A stretch of 64,000 bases of DNA, taken from assembly GCF_014633365.1 (NCBI RefSeq), contig NC_068338.1, forward strand, positions 15,820,616 to 15,884,615, in the 5' to 3' direction. Position 1 is the stretch's first letter. The number at the start of each line of letters is the position of its first letter. Positions 1-10,449 of the stretch are shown here, piece by piece. This stretch comes from Diospyros lotus (Eukaryota > Streptophyta > Magnoliopsida > Ericales > Ebenaceae). The notes beneath the pieces are model-generated. The model had not been told where the DNA came from and did no database searches. It worked only from the letters and a program-made list of their open reading frames with translations. The position numbers were made by a program, and so were the translations under genes.

Positions 1-448
1 CTTAGTAGCAGATGGAGACTCAACCACCTCCACTAGGTTTTCAGCACCTAGTTAATTAGCATGAACACCACAATTAGGCTAGCTCTTCACAACAGGCTCC
101 TCTTATCGTCCATTGGGATAAAATATGAAGCACTGCGACAATAGCATATTAATACAAGCCCTACGAGATATGGTGGGGATACTTCAAATCATAGTCCCCG
201 AAGCAGCATTACCTACAACGCTGAGGAAATTTATACCAAAAAATACACCACCAAGGAAAACGCAGCAAATGGATGAGGAAATCAGTTCTTACCAAGAAGT
301 TACGCCTGACTCCCATTCTCAGTCCTCTCCTTGCCAATCAAATTAGGAACAAAATTATCAAGGAGATAAAGAGAGCTCACGAAGGAGAAAACATTAAGAA
401 ACTGTGGAAAGTACGCTTATGGGAAGAAGGTAAAGCCCTGCAATAAGT

Positions 449-679
449 ATGTGGGATGATATGAATAGGGTGGTTAAAGAAGTGCTTAAACAGAAGAGGT
501 TGGTTCCAGTTGCAAAAGAACAACCAAGAAATAAGTCTCCATTCATTGATAATGTATTGAGAAAACCACTATTGAGAAAATTCAAGATGCCACAAATGAC
601 TCCCTACACCGATAAAGATGATCTTGACGATCACATTCAAAATTATGAGTCCCTAATGACACTTTATGGTTGGGGGTAA
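449..679 (+). pseudogene. Gypsy gag fragment
   Basis: A 76-residue open stretch. Its C-terminal half has the layout typical of the plant Gypsy gag domain: a basic helix, then a proline-rich step (KFKMPQMTPY), an acidic loop and a short helix ending in LYGWG. The homologous gag of the second Gypsy element at 19.4-19.8 kb reads LPVYFGKEDPKRHL at the same place. Stops flank it on both sides, so it is a remnant and not an expressed gene. Confidence 0.55.
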
Positions 680-1094
680 TGAAATTATGTGTCGAGCATT
701 TTTGCTGACTCTGATAAGACACATCCGAATCTAGTTCAACAGTTTACTAGAAGCATCAATTTCTTCATTCAGGCAACTAAAGGAAGAATTCATCAAAACA
801 TACATCATTAATGGTTGGAAAAAGAAAAATGCAACGTATTTTCTCAGTATTCGACAGAAAGGGAAAGAGACCCTTTGCTAATATGTGGACAAATTTCATA
901 ACGCCATCCTCGAGATTCGTGACCTACCAATTGAAATGGTAGTATTAGCCATGTTACAAGGTACACAGTTAACTTCCTTACAATAATCATTATCTCTAGA
1001 TCTACCAAAGTCCTTGGTAGATTTGTTTGTCTGGGCAAATAAATACATACTTCATATAGAAATAACAAAAGCTATGGGAATAGATGAAGACATG

Positions 1095-1659
1095 GTGTAG
1101 AGGATCAATGCTCACCCTCAAAGGATAAGCACCCTACTATACTTAAATAACCCAGCACCCTCTCCTTGCCAACCGATGTGAGATTCACCAATGTTATTCA
1201 CTGACTACTAAGAACAGGATCCGCCCCCCTTCGGAGAGTGCGTCCTTGCATATGCTAGCCCCACCATCTTGTACTAGGAAGTCAGATTTGATACCACTTG
1301 TAGTTTATCAGCGCTCGCCCTCTTCAAAGGATAAGCTCCTCACCGTACTTAAATAGCCCAGCACCTCCTCCTGGCCAGCTAATGTGGGATTCACCAAGGT
1401 TGCTTACCTGCTGCTAAGCATTGGGTCTTTAAGGGTAAGCGTTGATCCGCTACAGGTGGTATCAGACCTAAACTCCTAGTATCAGATGGCGGGGCCAACA
1501 CATGTGGGGACACACGTGTCCGAAAGGGGGCAAACCCGGTGCTTAACATCTGGCAAACGACCTTGGTGAATCCCACATTGGTTGTCCAAGATAGGGTGGT
1601 GGGTCATTTAAGTACGGTAGGGAACTTATCCTTTGCAGGTGAGTGTTGATCAGCTACAC
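1095..1659. repeat. Inverted-repeat insertion in the decayed gag
   Basis: The ends are inverted copies beginning GTGTAG and followed by GATCAA-x-x-CTCACC and then AAAGGATAAG. The left copy starts at 1095; the right copy ends at 1659 as CTACAC. A third copy of the same unit lies at about 1298-1400 in direct orientation, and a partial inverted copy at about 1425-1480. The interval interrupts the gag remnant. I could not find a convincing target duplication, so the class is open: it may be a foldback or MITE-type insertion that acquired a second copy. Confidence 0.4.
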
Positions 1660-2145
1660 AAGGAGTAAAAAAGAAAGGAGCAATACGGTGAAGAAGACCT
1701 TAATCGGTGATGGGAAAGGGCTCGAAGACTGGATGATGTCAGGCCCCAATTTAATCACTATGCCTGACTCATCCAACCATGATCAGCCATTCTAGCTAAC
1801 GTAGAAGGGTTGAGACTTATCAGACTTCCTAAAAGGGCTGATTGACATATAAAGAAGAACAAAGATAAGTATTGCAGATACCATAGAACTCATGGCCATT
1901 CTAGCGATCAATGTCGAGAGCTGAAAAATCAAATTAAGATGCTTATTCGAGAATGACACTTACGAAGATATGTATGAGAAAAAGAAGGGAATGACATGGA
2001 GCCACAAAAAAGGGAAGAGAGCCCTTAAGGGTAGGAGAGGCATAGTCAGAGACAACAAGAGAGAGGGAGGGACTACAAACAAAATCCACCTCTTAATAAT
2101 GAGCCAACATATCAAGCTATACACTTAATATTAGGTGGCGAAACT

Positions 2146-2376
2146 TTGGCTAGTGATAACTCCTCTTCCCGAAAGGCCTATGCTAGTTTGGCATACCAAG
2201 TCAGCTCGATAATGGAGACTAGAGAGAATGAAAAGCCTATTATGTTCACACCAGTTGACAGGGGAGACATAATCATCTCGCATGATGACCCGATGGTAAT
2301 TTTAGCCATCATTACAAAACATCTCATTGAGAGAATTCTAGTGGACAATGGTAGTTCAATGAACCTTATTTATTAG
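2146..2376 (+). pseudogene. Gypsy aspartic protease fragment
   Basis: A 76-residue frame ending in ILVDNGSSMNLIY. The DNGSS core is the variant of the retroviral-type aspartic protease active site that is common in Tat-type plant Gypsy elements. The upstream HDDPMVI block also matches the second Gypsy element at 20.88 kb. A stop follows immediately, and the coding text continues for about 300 bases with further stops. Non-functional. Confidence 0.6.
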
Positions 2377-2960
2377 AACTACTTCGAATAGATGCGAATT
2401 ACACATGATTAATTAAAAAACATCTCCTCTCCTTTATACAGTTTCACTCGAGAGACCATCCCGGTAGCCGATTCAATCACATTGGGCTTCGATCCTTAGA
2501 GCATAACACTACAAGACAATGTTATGGTGTTAAAGCCATCTCAGCTACGTACAATATGATTTTGGGTTACCCCCTACTCAACATGAGGGTTGTTATCTCC
2601 TCATGCTATCTATTGATGAAGTTTCCTATGCCTCAAGGTGTGTGACAAGTCCGAGGGGATCTACAAAAGGCACACACTTGTTATGTGTCATCCACAGAAG
2701 GGAAGAAAAGTGAAGAGACCCTACTAATTGCCATGCAAACTATGCAAAACTAATCCAAAGTTGTATTGTTTCCTTCATATGAATTATATGCATTATAATA
2801 ATGTGAGCCCAAAACGAGACTGTGGACCTAAGCACGTTTGGCTAAACCATATCAAAATGTTTGTACTCACTTGTGAAAAGACATTATCATTATTGTGTCC
2901 ATTATTATCTGCTAGTCTCATTTCTCAAGATAAAAGGAATGATCAATAAAAATGTTCTTA

Positions 2961-3195
2961 CTAATTACGAATGTAGGCATTACCCCGATCCACGAAAACA
3001 AAACTAACCGTAGACGTAGGCGTTACGCCAACTGCAAAAACAAAACTAATAGCTAATGTAGGCGTTACGTCAAACCGTAAAAATAAAACTAATCGCGGAC
3101 ATAGGCATTATGCTAAACCTCGAAAACAAAATATAGGTATTCTAATCGCGAACATAAGCTTGCGTCGAATCGCAAAAACAAAATATATGGATATT
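2961..3195. repeat. Tandem array of a ~43-bp unit, ~5 copies
   Basis: Five diverged copies start near 2971, 3015, 3057, 3100 and 3153. Each carries GTAGGCGTTACGCC-like text, an A-rich block (AAAAACAAAACTAAT) and CGCGGAC-like text. No reading frame is conserved. Tandem repeats in the untranslated 3' part are a known trait of Tat-lineage Gypsy elements, so this is probably the 3' region of the decayed element to its left. Confidence 0.6.
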
Positions 3196-3399
3196 CTTTT
3201 TAATTACAAACATATGCGTTACACCCACAATTCTAACAAGCATATACACACAAAACTGGGGAACCGTGACATTATAATAAACAAGTTCATCAAGATGTCT
3301 GGGGGTCAATAATGCCAATGAACAAAAGCACTCGCCTCGGACACGCATAGCAAAAGTTATTCTCAACATACTCATTACCCCGCACATAGCCCAACAACG

Positions 3400-4400
3400 A
3401 CAAAAAAACAAAAAGGCTCATTGTCTTACTTACAGCCGACAACAAGGTAAGCACAAAAATACATGTTGTCCTACTTATAGCCCGGCAATGAGGTAAACAC
3501 AAAAAGACCCATTGTCCCACTAATAGCTCGATAATAAGATAAAAATGAAAGGCTTGTTGCCCTACTTATAGCCCGACAATGAGGTGAAAAATCTAAGGCC
3601 AGTTGTCTCGTTAATAGCCCAGCAACGAGGTAAACACAACAAGCCCGTTGTCCCGTTTATAGCTCAGTAATTAGGTAAACACAAAAAGCCCATTATCCTG
3701 CTTACAACCCAATAACAAGATAAACACAAAAAAGATCCATTGTCCTATTAACAGCCAGACAATGAGGTAAAAATGAAAGGCTTGTTGCCCTGCTTATAGC
3801 TAATGAGGTGAAAAATTCCAAGGCCTGTTGTCTTGTTAGCAACCTGTAACAAGGTAAATGCAACAAGCTCGTTGTCCTACCTATAGCCCAGTAACAAGGG
3901 AAAAACAAAAGGCTCATTGCCCTGCTCATAGCCCAGTAACGAGGTAAACATAAAAAAGACATGTTATCCTGCTTATAACTCGTCAACAAGGTAAACACAA
4001 AAAGGCCCTTTGTCTTGCTTACAACGTGACAACAAGGAACCACACAAAAGGCCCGTTGTCTCGCTAACTGCCTGACAACAAGCTAAAAATGGAAGGCTTG
4101 TTGCCCTACTTATAACCCAACAATGGGGTGAAAAAGTCGAGGCCCATTGTCTCGCTAACAATCGGGCAACGAGGTAAATGTAAGAAGCCCATTGTCCCGC
4201 ACATAGCCTGATAATGGAGGAAAAATAGACTCATTATCCCATGCATAACCCAATAAGGGAGGAAAAATAAAACCGTTGCCATGCAAGTAGCCCGATAATG
4301 GGAAGGTATAAGACCATTATCCCACGAGTAACCAAATAGCAAAGAGGCATAATATTTGTTATCCTATGAATAGCTCAACAACAAAAAGGCATAATAATTG
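3400..4400. repeat. Minisatellite of a ~45-bp unit, ~22 copies
   Basis: About 22 head-to-tail copies with a 41-48 bp period. The consensus starts CCCATTGTCC, then GCTTATAGCCC, then CAACGAGGTAAA and ends A-rich. Copy starts include about 3418, 3466, 3509, 3554, 3600, 3646, 3691, 3737, 3781, 3824, 3868, 3912, 3958, 4004, 4051, 4097, 4143, 4188, 4231, 4273, 4315 and 4357. Decayed copies continue to about 4580. Long minus-strand frames here are by-products of the repeat. A longer-period structure is visible (see findings). Confidence 0.75.
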
Positions 4401-4580
4401 TTACCGCGGAAGCAACTTGCACTGCTTCACCCGGTGACTGAATGGTATAATATTTATTGTCTTGCAAGCGACTTACACCACTTTGCTTGGTTATCAAAAG
4501 GCATAATAGTCGTTGTCCTACAAGAAGCGCAACAATGAAGAGACATCATATTTTTCGTTCCGCAAGTAATCCGACAACCA

Positions 4581-5578
4581 GGAAATGGAACATCAATCAT
4601 CATGAACACCCCCAGTTCGAAGAAAATTCCTAATAAGCTAATGCTTCTCCTAGCGAAATATAGATGTGTATATGAGCCAACATCGGAGACCATCACCAAG
4701 TTTCCCTCTAACACTCTTAAGTGGATTTGGAGATCTTTCCCGTGAAGCATTGAGTCTTCAACAAGCATCACCAGAGGAAAAAGGGAGAAAAGCATGAAGG
4801 AGTCTTGTCTACTCTATTAGGAAACAGAGAACACCAGGATCTCTCCTACAAGAGTAAAGGCTTCAGCGTTGTGTGCACCTTTTGAGACACCTACCTTACC
4901 ACCTTAAGGCTATTGACATTTATGGAAGTTGAAATACAAAAATACCAGAGCTACAAACTTAAAAGTGGCCTAGAAACAAAACTTCAAGAGAAAGAAGTAA
5001 AAGGGATTTGCAGGGAAAAATACTCTTTCGCCCGGGACTCTTGGACAAAAGAGTAAAGAGCAATTGATATGCCCTACAAACAGTAAACAATTCGAATATT
5101 GAACGGACCCAAGTGGCAGATCTGGATCAAAATCTACGAGTCGACATTCGGTTCAAGTGCATGTTTAGATGGATTGAAATCCACAAACCAAGAAGAAAAA
5201 ATCAAATTAATCAGGAAAGGTACAAGGAAAAATTAGAGATAAGGGCATAACAATTAAATATTCCAAGGCATAACAATTAAGTATTCCAAGGCGATAACCG
5301 AGTGGCCATTCGACCAACAACAAATTGAAATAGGAAGCTTGGCAATTGAAGATTAAATCAATTAAATTTTTAGTGAAGCATGAAGTAGCAATTGAAGCTT
5401 GGCAATTGAGGATTAAACCAATTAAATAATTGATGGAGCATGAAGCAGCAATTGAAGTATGAATTTGTTGGACTTGGGGGAATTGGAATTGGCCACCACT
5501 CCTTTTTAACTGAAAGGCCTCTCGATCCTAAGTGACTCCATGGTCACAAGGCATTCCTCAATCCCAATGGACCCTTCA
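4581..5578. other. No gene seen; decayed retrotransposon 3' region
   Basis: About 1 kb without a supportable reading frame. A duplicated unit of about 60 bp lies at 5342-5461 (two copies containing GCAATTGA and CAATTAAAT text). The stretch near 5020-5045 resembles untranslated Gypsy sequence, but that is an impression only. Confidence 0.4.
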
Positions 5579-7203
5579 TGGGGCAAAATGCAAAAACACG
5601 TGAAAGAAGACGAGTGTGTTGTGACATATTTTTTGATCTATGAGAAAAAGTGTTTGATGAAAAACCAAATTAGAGCCTAAAATTTCAGTGTTAAAATTAA
5701 TATTTTGAATCAACCATTCAAGGTTTCGAAACATACATGTATAGTTTTGGCTCGAATATTCAAAAGTTTGTGCATAATGTTTTGAAACATTGTTGCTCAT
5801 ATTTTGAAATATTTGTTTTTGTTAATAATGTTTCAAAAATTGGTAAGTATGTTTCGAAACCTCTATAAAAACATGTTTTTATGCTATGTTTCGAAATGCA
5901 TATGTTTTTGAAATGAGCTTTTAGTTCAAATGATTTTTTCTACGTATTCATGTTTCGCAACTTGCATCGCATGTTTTGAAACTTTTGTCATTTTTTACAG
6001 CAGATTAAAGAAAATTTAAAATACATTTTTACAAAAAAATTTCTTTTTGTATCTAAAAGCTTTTCAAGTTGTTAGAACCATTCTTGTGAAAGTTATTTCA
6101 AATCTAAAAAGGTAATCATTGCAAATCTTGGTAGGTAAGAGTTTTTGCTTTGCATTAAATGCTATCCCAGTCTGTAGGACCAGCTGTAAGGTCAGAGATT
6201 TCAAAACATGGGGTCCATGTTTTGAAACCTTAGCGCAAATTAGGATGTTTTGAAACCTCATTTGTTGTGTTTCGAAATATGTCTTAAAATTTCATGAAAA
6301 CTTGTCTCTAATGGCTAGAAATGGACAAAATTTTATGTCTTGACATAAATAGCAAGTGTTTGAAGATAGAGACAAGACAGACAAGAACAAAAATATTTAT
6401 TGAAGCATCAAGCTATATTCCTCAATCAATCTTGTGCATTGACTGTGAAAAGGAAGAGCAAGTGAATTCAAGTGGTGTATTTACTCCTAGGCTCTCCTTG
6501 ACTAAAGGTTTGGTAAAAGGTTGGTACAACCATTGGTAAAGAGTTATTGTTATAAATTGTTTGGGCTGTAACATTTAAATCCGTTATTTTTAACAATTGT
6601 ATGTAAAGGTTTAAAAACCCTTAAAAAATTACTGTATGTAAAGGTTTCAGGGTGAACCTTGATAAAACCCTTGTTTATCTTGATTAATAGTGTTTGGGAT
6701 TGAAAATCCTTCAAGTGGGGAGACTTGAAGGTAGTGGACTAGGACTTGGTGCCAAACCACTCTAAAATTCTTGTGTTCTCATTTCTATTTTCTTTATTGT
6801 CCATTGCTCAATCATTTTTAAGTATTTTGTTAAAAGTTAAAAAGATTTTTTTAACCAAAGCAAGCTACTAAAATTGATCATAATCATTCTCACGTATTGT
6901 TTTTCAAGAAATTCATTACTTTGGTAAAATTGAGTTTTTGAATTACAAGCTTAAGATTTCGAAATATCCAAAATCAAAAAGCCTTATTTCGAAACATTGC
7001 ATCCACATTGCAAAACCTGCCCTAACAAAGACTTTTATTTCGAAACATTGATTCTTTATTTCGAAACATGTCAGATAAAAAGTTTAGTTTCGAAACATAT
7101 ATCATGTATTTCGAAACCCTCACTTTCGTCCTCTATATAGTGTTATTAAAACTTAAAATTTATAGATATCCCAATTCACCCTTCTCTTGGGATATTTTTG
7201 CCA
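5579..7203 (-). mobile_element. SIRE-type Copia LTR, approximate limits
   Basis: Read on the minus strand, the segment opens with TGGCAAAAATATCCCAAG and a GGGTGAATTGGGAT motif. Further on it has a block resembling the conserved SIRE LTR text around AGAGTGGTTTGGCACCAAG (minus strand of about 6744-6770). The plus-strand ends TGGGGCAAAA and TTTTTGCCA form a short inverted repeat as expected of an LTR. The bases outside (cttca and ttaat) are not a target duplication, so the limits are provisional. A TTTCGAAA core recurs about 20 times. Confidence 0.4.
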
Positions 7204-7479
7204 TTAATCAAAGAGTGGTGAACTGAGTGGCCTCTTGGTTACTTGGTCTTAAGTGACCTCGTGATCGAATGTCCTTCAACCCCCGGAAGCCTCCCTTGAA
7301 GCCAACGGACCCTCCTGAGCATTCCTCAATCTGAATATTCTAAGACAATAGTCTATTATCCATAAAGAATTCTAATTCTACAAGGACTTCAGAGCAATTG
7401 AGATAAACACCCTTCATGAGAAATTTCATGACAAGCGTCATCCATAAGAGATAAATGCCATCTATAACAATCATAGCCC
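7204..7479. other. Unassigned flank of the Gypsy insertion
   Basis: Short spacer between the SIRE-type LTR and the target site of the large Gypsy element. No reading frame or repeat with support. Confidence 0.4.
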
Positions 7480-7484
7480 CAACC

Positions 7485-8296
7485 TATTATACCCTGCCTC
7501 CCCGAGAAACTCCCTCAGAGAGATTGTGTCAGAGATGTTCCCTCCGATAGGGAAGCTCTCTCTAAGAGAGTACGTTTGGCAGATGGAAGTTCTCTCAAAG
7601 AGATCCTTTCAAGGAAGGGAGCTCTCTCAGAGAGACGCTCTCTGAGAGACAAATCACTCACCCACCACCAGACTTCTATAAAAGGCGAGACATAACTCAA
7701 TTGAAGGGATCCGAACATCTGGTAACCTATTCATATTCTCTAAAATTTCTCTTTCCAAAGTCTTTGAGTTCCTTTCTGAGGCTGTGTCTCTTTCCATGGC
7801 TATCTCTCTTTCCTTGCTTGTCAGAGGGTCTTCGTAGGAGATTCTTCCCGCAAGCCTTCTAACCTTCATCTCAGGTAGCAGTCCTTCTGGAAGAAGAGCC
7901 TCGATCTTCTCTTTCTCTTCGAGAGAGCATCTGTCTCCGAGTCCCTCGAAGCACCTTCCCAAAAGAGTCTCCGCTCTCTCCAGAAACCAATTAATCCTCT
8001 CTGAGAGGTGTATCAGACCCTCTCCGAGAGCAATCACCGAATTAAGTAACCATCCCTTCGAGAGCTATCTTTCTCTCCAGGAGAGGTATCACTTCGTGAG
8101 ACCAATCGTTCTTTCTGCAAGAACTCTCTCCGCTAGATCTTCTTTCCGAGAGGACCTTCCATTCAAAAGGACTCCTTCTCTCCGGGAGAACTCATCTGGT
8201 GGTTATTCCTTCAGTCGTTGACATCAAGTATAACATCGGACGACGATTTCCCCCACTCTAAACAAATTATATTATCATAGTTTTTAGGTTACAAAA
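7485..8296 (+). repeat. 5' LTR of the Tat-like Gypsy element
   Basis: 812 bp, pairs with 33998-34803. The start is mutated (TATTATACCC against TGTTGTACCC in the partner) and the end is TTACAAAA against TTACAACA. Both copies are full of short CTCTC-n-GAGAG palindromes. The minus-strand 127-residue frame at 7654-8037 lies wholly inside the LTR and is not kept open in the partner, so it is not a gene. Confidence 0.85.
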
Positions 8297-8298
8297 AT

Positions 8299-8315
8299 TG
8301 GTGTCATTTGTGGGA
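8299..8315 (+). other. Primer-binding site of the Gypsy element
   Basis: TGGTGTCATTTGTGGGA directly after the 5' LTR. It resembles the TGGCGCC-type primer site of plant Tat and Athila Gypsy elements, with C-to-T changes of the kind produced by decay of methylated cytosine. Confidence 0.6.
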
Positions 8316-8921
8316 AACTGAAAAAAAGCCAAAATGACCAAAAAATGCCAGATCAACAGGCTTAGGAAGCCCATCACATCCAATGCGGAGAAATACCCTT
8401 TCCTGAACGATAACTACTAGGGAACCCAGCCTGGTGCCACCACCACAGCCAATACTTACCAAGTACTCTCAGGATCAGGAAGCTCATTCTGGGTGCTTAC
8501 CCCAATTGGAAAATAGTTAGATTAACAGACTTGGGGGCAATCAGATGGCTCATCTAGAAGCAGACCCTATAGTTGAGATTGGGGTCTGAGGGCAATCAGA
8601 ACAGGGGGAAGTACACATAACTGATTTGGGTGCAAGGGCTACAAGACATGGGAGGCAAGCCCCACCCCCGCCTTATGCGATCCCTGAGCTGGACATTTTA
8701 GGGGAGTCATCAATTCCTTGGGAGAATCTGACCCTATCCTGAAGGGGAATTTCAAGACATTCTGGAGCGGCATCTCCCGTGGTATCGCTCGTTGACTATG
8801 AAAGACTTAAAAAAAACTATGAGGAGTTGAGACATCAGAATGAGGAGCTACAAAGAAGTAATGAAGAGAACACGAGGAGAATGAAAGAGATCATTGCCCT
8901 CCTATAGGAATTGATGCCTGA
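8316..8921 (+). pseudogene. Gypsy leader and gag N-terminus, broken
   Basis: Leader and start of gag. The best readable part (about 8800-8920) encodes a Glu/Arg-rich coiled-coil stretch (EELRHQNEELQRSNEEN) before a stop. The Copia element then interrupts the gag at 8924; gag text resumes after the Copia at 19327. Confidence 0.5.
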
Positions 8922-8923
8922 CA

Positions 8924-10434
8924 TGAAGGATCATTAACGAGGAAACATAGCATGCAACGGAAGCGGTTTAAAATCAAAACCGTTCCTCGTATTGATTAGA
9001 ATCTAAGAGACTTACTTTTACGGTGGATTATCGGTCAGAATGGGGCGATAGGGGCAGGATGCGCGGTAGCTTCTTCTCGTGGTGGAGACGATGGCTGTCC
9101 TGCTATCCTTCGGCTCCTTCGCATTAGAACTTCGAGGCTCTCTTTCGATCTTCCGAAATATGACTCGAACTCGTGGCCTCCCTTCGGTGAAGAACAGCAA
9201 AAACGACCTTGGATGAAAAACAAGCAAAGAGAGATATATATAGGGAGAACCCTAGGGTTAAAACCCTAGTGGGCCAAACCCTAATGGGCCAAGATCATTT
9301 AATTTATTTTCTAATTGGGTTAGCCCAATTAATTAATTAAAAGACCCTAATGAACTATTATTTTATTCTAGTCCAATTAATTATGGACCATTCTGAATAA
9401 AAAAATTCTCTCTCAATGTAATTCATCCAACAAGCCAAATGTATTAAAAAATACATGAGTTACATCGAGCTACCCCGGGGACCAAAAGACAAATTATTCA
9501 CGGCTACTAAAATGACCAAAATATCCCTGCTACCTAGTAGCTATATTTTGTCATTCTAAGTGTTCCAACTATCACCATATGGTAACACTGACCCCACGAA
9601 TAATTTTGCATATGCCATGTCTTTGACCTACTAGTGTAATGACGAAAATACCCCTCTGCGTAACACCCATCATTTAGAAAGGAATAATGTACCAACACCT
9701 CTCTAAATGATTTCTACCATCCTTAGATCACTAGTCCAATAATCCGTGACTACTCGAATGTACTTGCTTATCACTAGGAGCTACCCAGAAGCACACACTC
9801 ATAAGTCACGTTCCCAGGGCCCTGGATTATTTGATTATTCTTGGACAATCACAAGGGGGTGAATCATAGAAACTATCTTGTATTAGTCTGTCTTAGCTAA
9901 TTAGAAACCATACTCCCAACTCAAAAGGATATTGATCTTTGATAAACCTCACCTACAATGAATCTAAGAATATAGCTCTAGGTTCACTAGACCACCAACT
10001 AATACTCAAATATTAGAGTACTCGTCCACGTAGTAGCAGTGATAGACTAGCTCCATGATAATTAGTACTTTGTCATCAGCTTCTATCACAGGTCCACTCT
10101 ACGCATTCCAAATGCGCTTGTACAATTAGAGTAAACGGACTGTTTACTGGCTAAGGCAAACCATCCTCCATTAGGATCTATTGCACAATGATCTTATCAT
10201 GATAGAATGCCCAGTTCTATCAAAAGATCAAGAGTAATATTTTTCTTGCTTATTAAGTACCCATGATTCATGCCTAACTGTGAAGAACGACCCATCACAT
10301 GAATCATTTACTTAATAGCATGGACACTTTTCCAACAATTAAATGCAAATAATATATGTGCCATAAACTGAGTAAAAGAAACATCATTACCATAAATTAA
10401 ACAAAACGTGTCTTTAGGGCATACATTTCGAACA
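8924..10434 (-). repeat. 3' LTR of the Copia element
   Basis: 1,511 bp. On the plus strand it starts TGAAGGATCATT and ends TTTCGAACA. A third, truncated copy of this LTR lies at 27999-29175. The stretch around 9230-9310 contains repeated CCCTAG-GGGCCAA text shared by all three copies. Confidence 0.9.
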
Positions 10435-10447
10435 ATCTCCCACTTGC
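10435..10447 (-). other. Polypurine tract of the Copia element
   Basis: On the minus strand GCAAGTGGGAGAT immediately precedes the LTR start TGTTCG. This is the usual second-strand priming site of Copia elements. Confidence 0.75.
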
Positions 10448-10449
10448 AC

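Larger units (their letters stand above)
1..2720 (+). mobile_element. Decayed Tat-like Gypsy element, gag and protease remnant
   Basis: A broken gag-to-protease region of an LTR retrotransposon read left to right. Two parts are recognisable: a gag piece at 449-679 and an aspartic protease piece at 2146-2376. The text after the protease (to about 2700) still aligns by eye with the matching part of the better preserved Gypsy element at 23.5-23.9 kb, for example the shared stretch reading LLMKFP. Reverse transcriptase, RNase H and integrase are missing: after about 2700 the sequence passes into tandem repeats. Frameshifts and stops occur every 100-250 bases. No LTR of this copy was located; its 5' end is outside the window or lost. 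Confidence 0.6.

Noticed and set aside
3702..4342. Several 60-113 residue minus-strand frames
   Set aside because: Products of the 45-bp tandem array; they follow the repeat rather than a conserved protein.
7654..8037. 127-residue minus-strand frame
   Set aside because: Entirely inside the Gypsy 5' LTR and not preserved in the 3' LTR copy.
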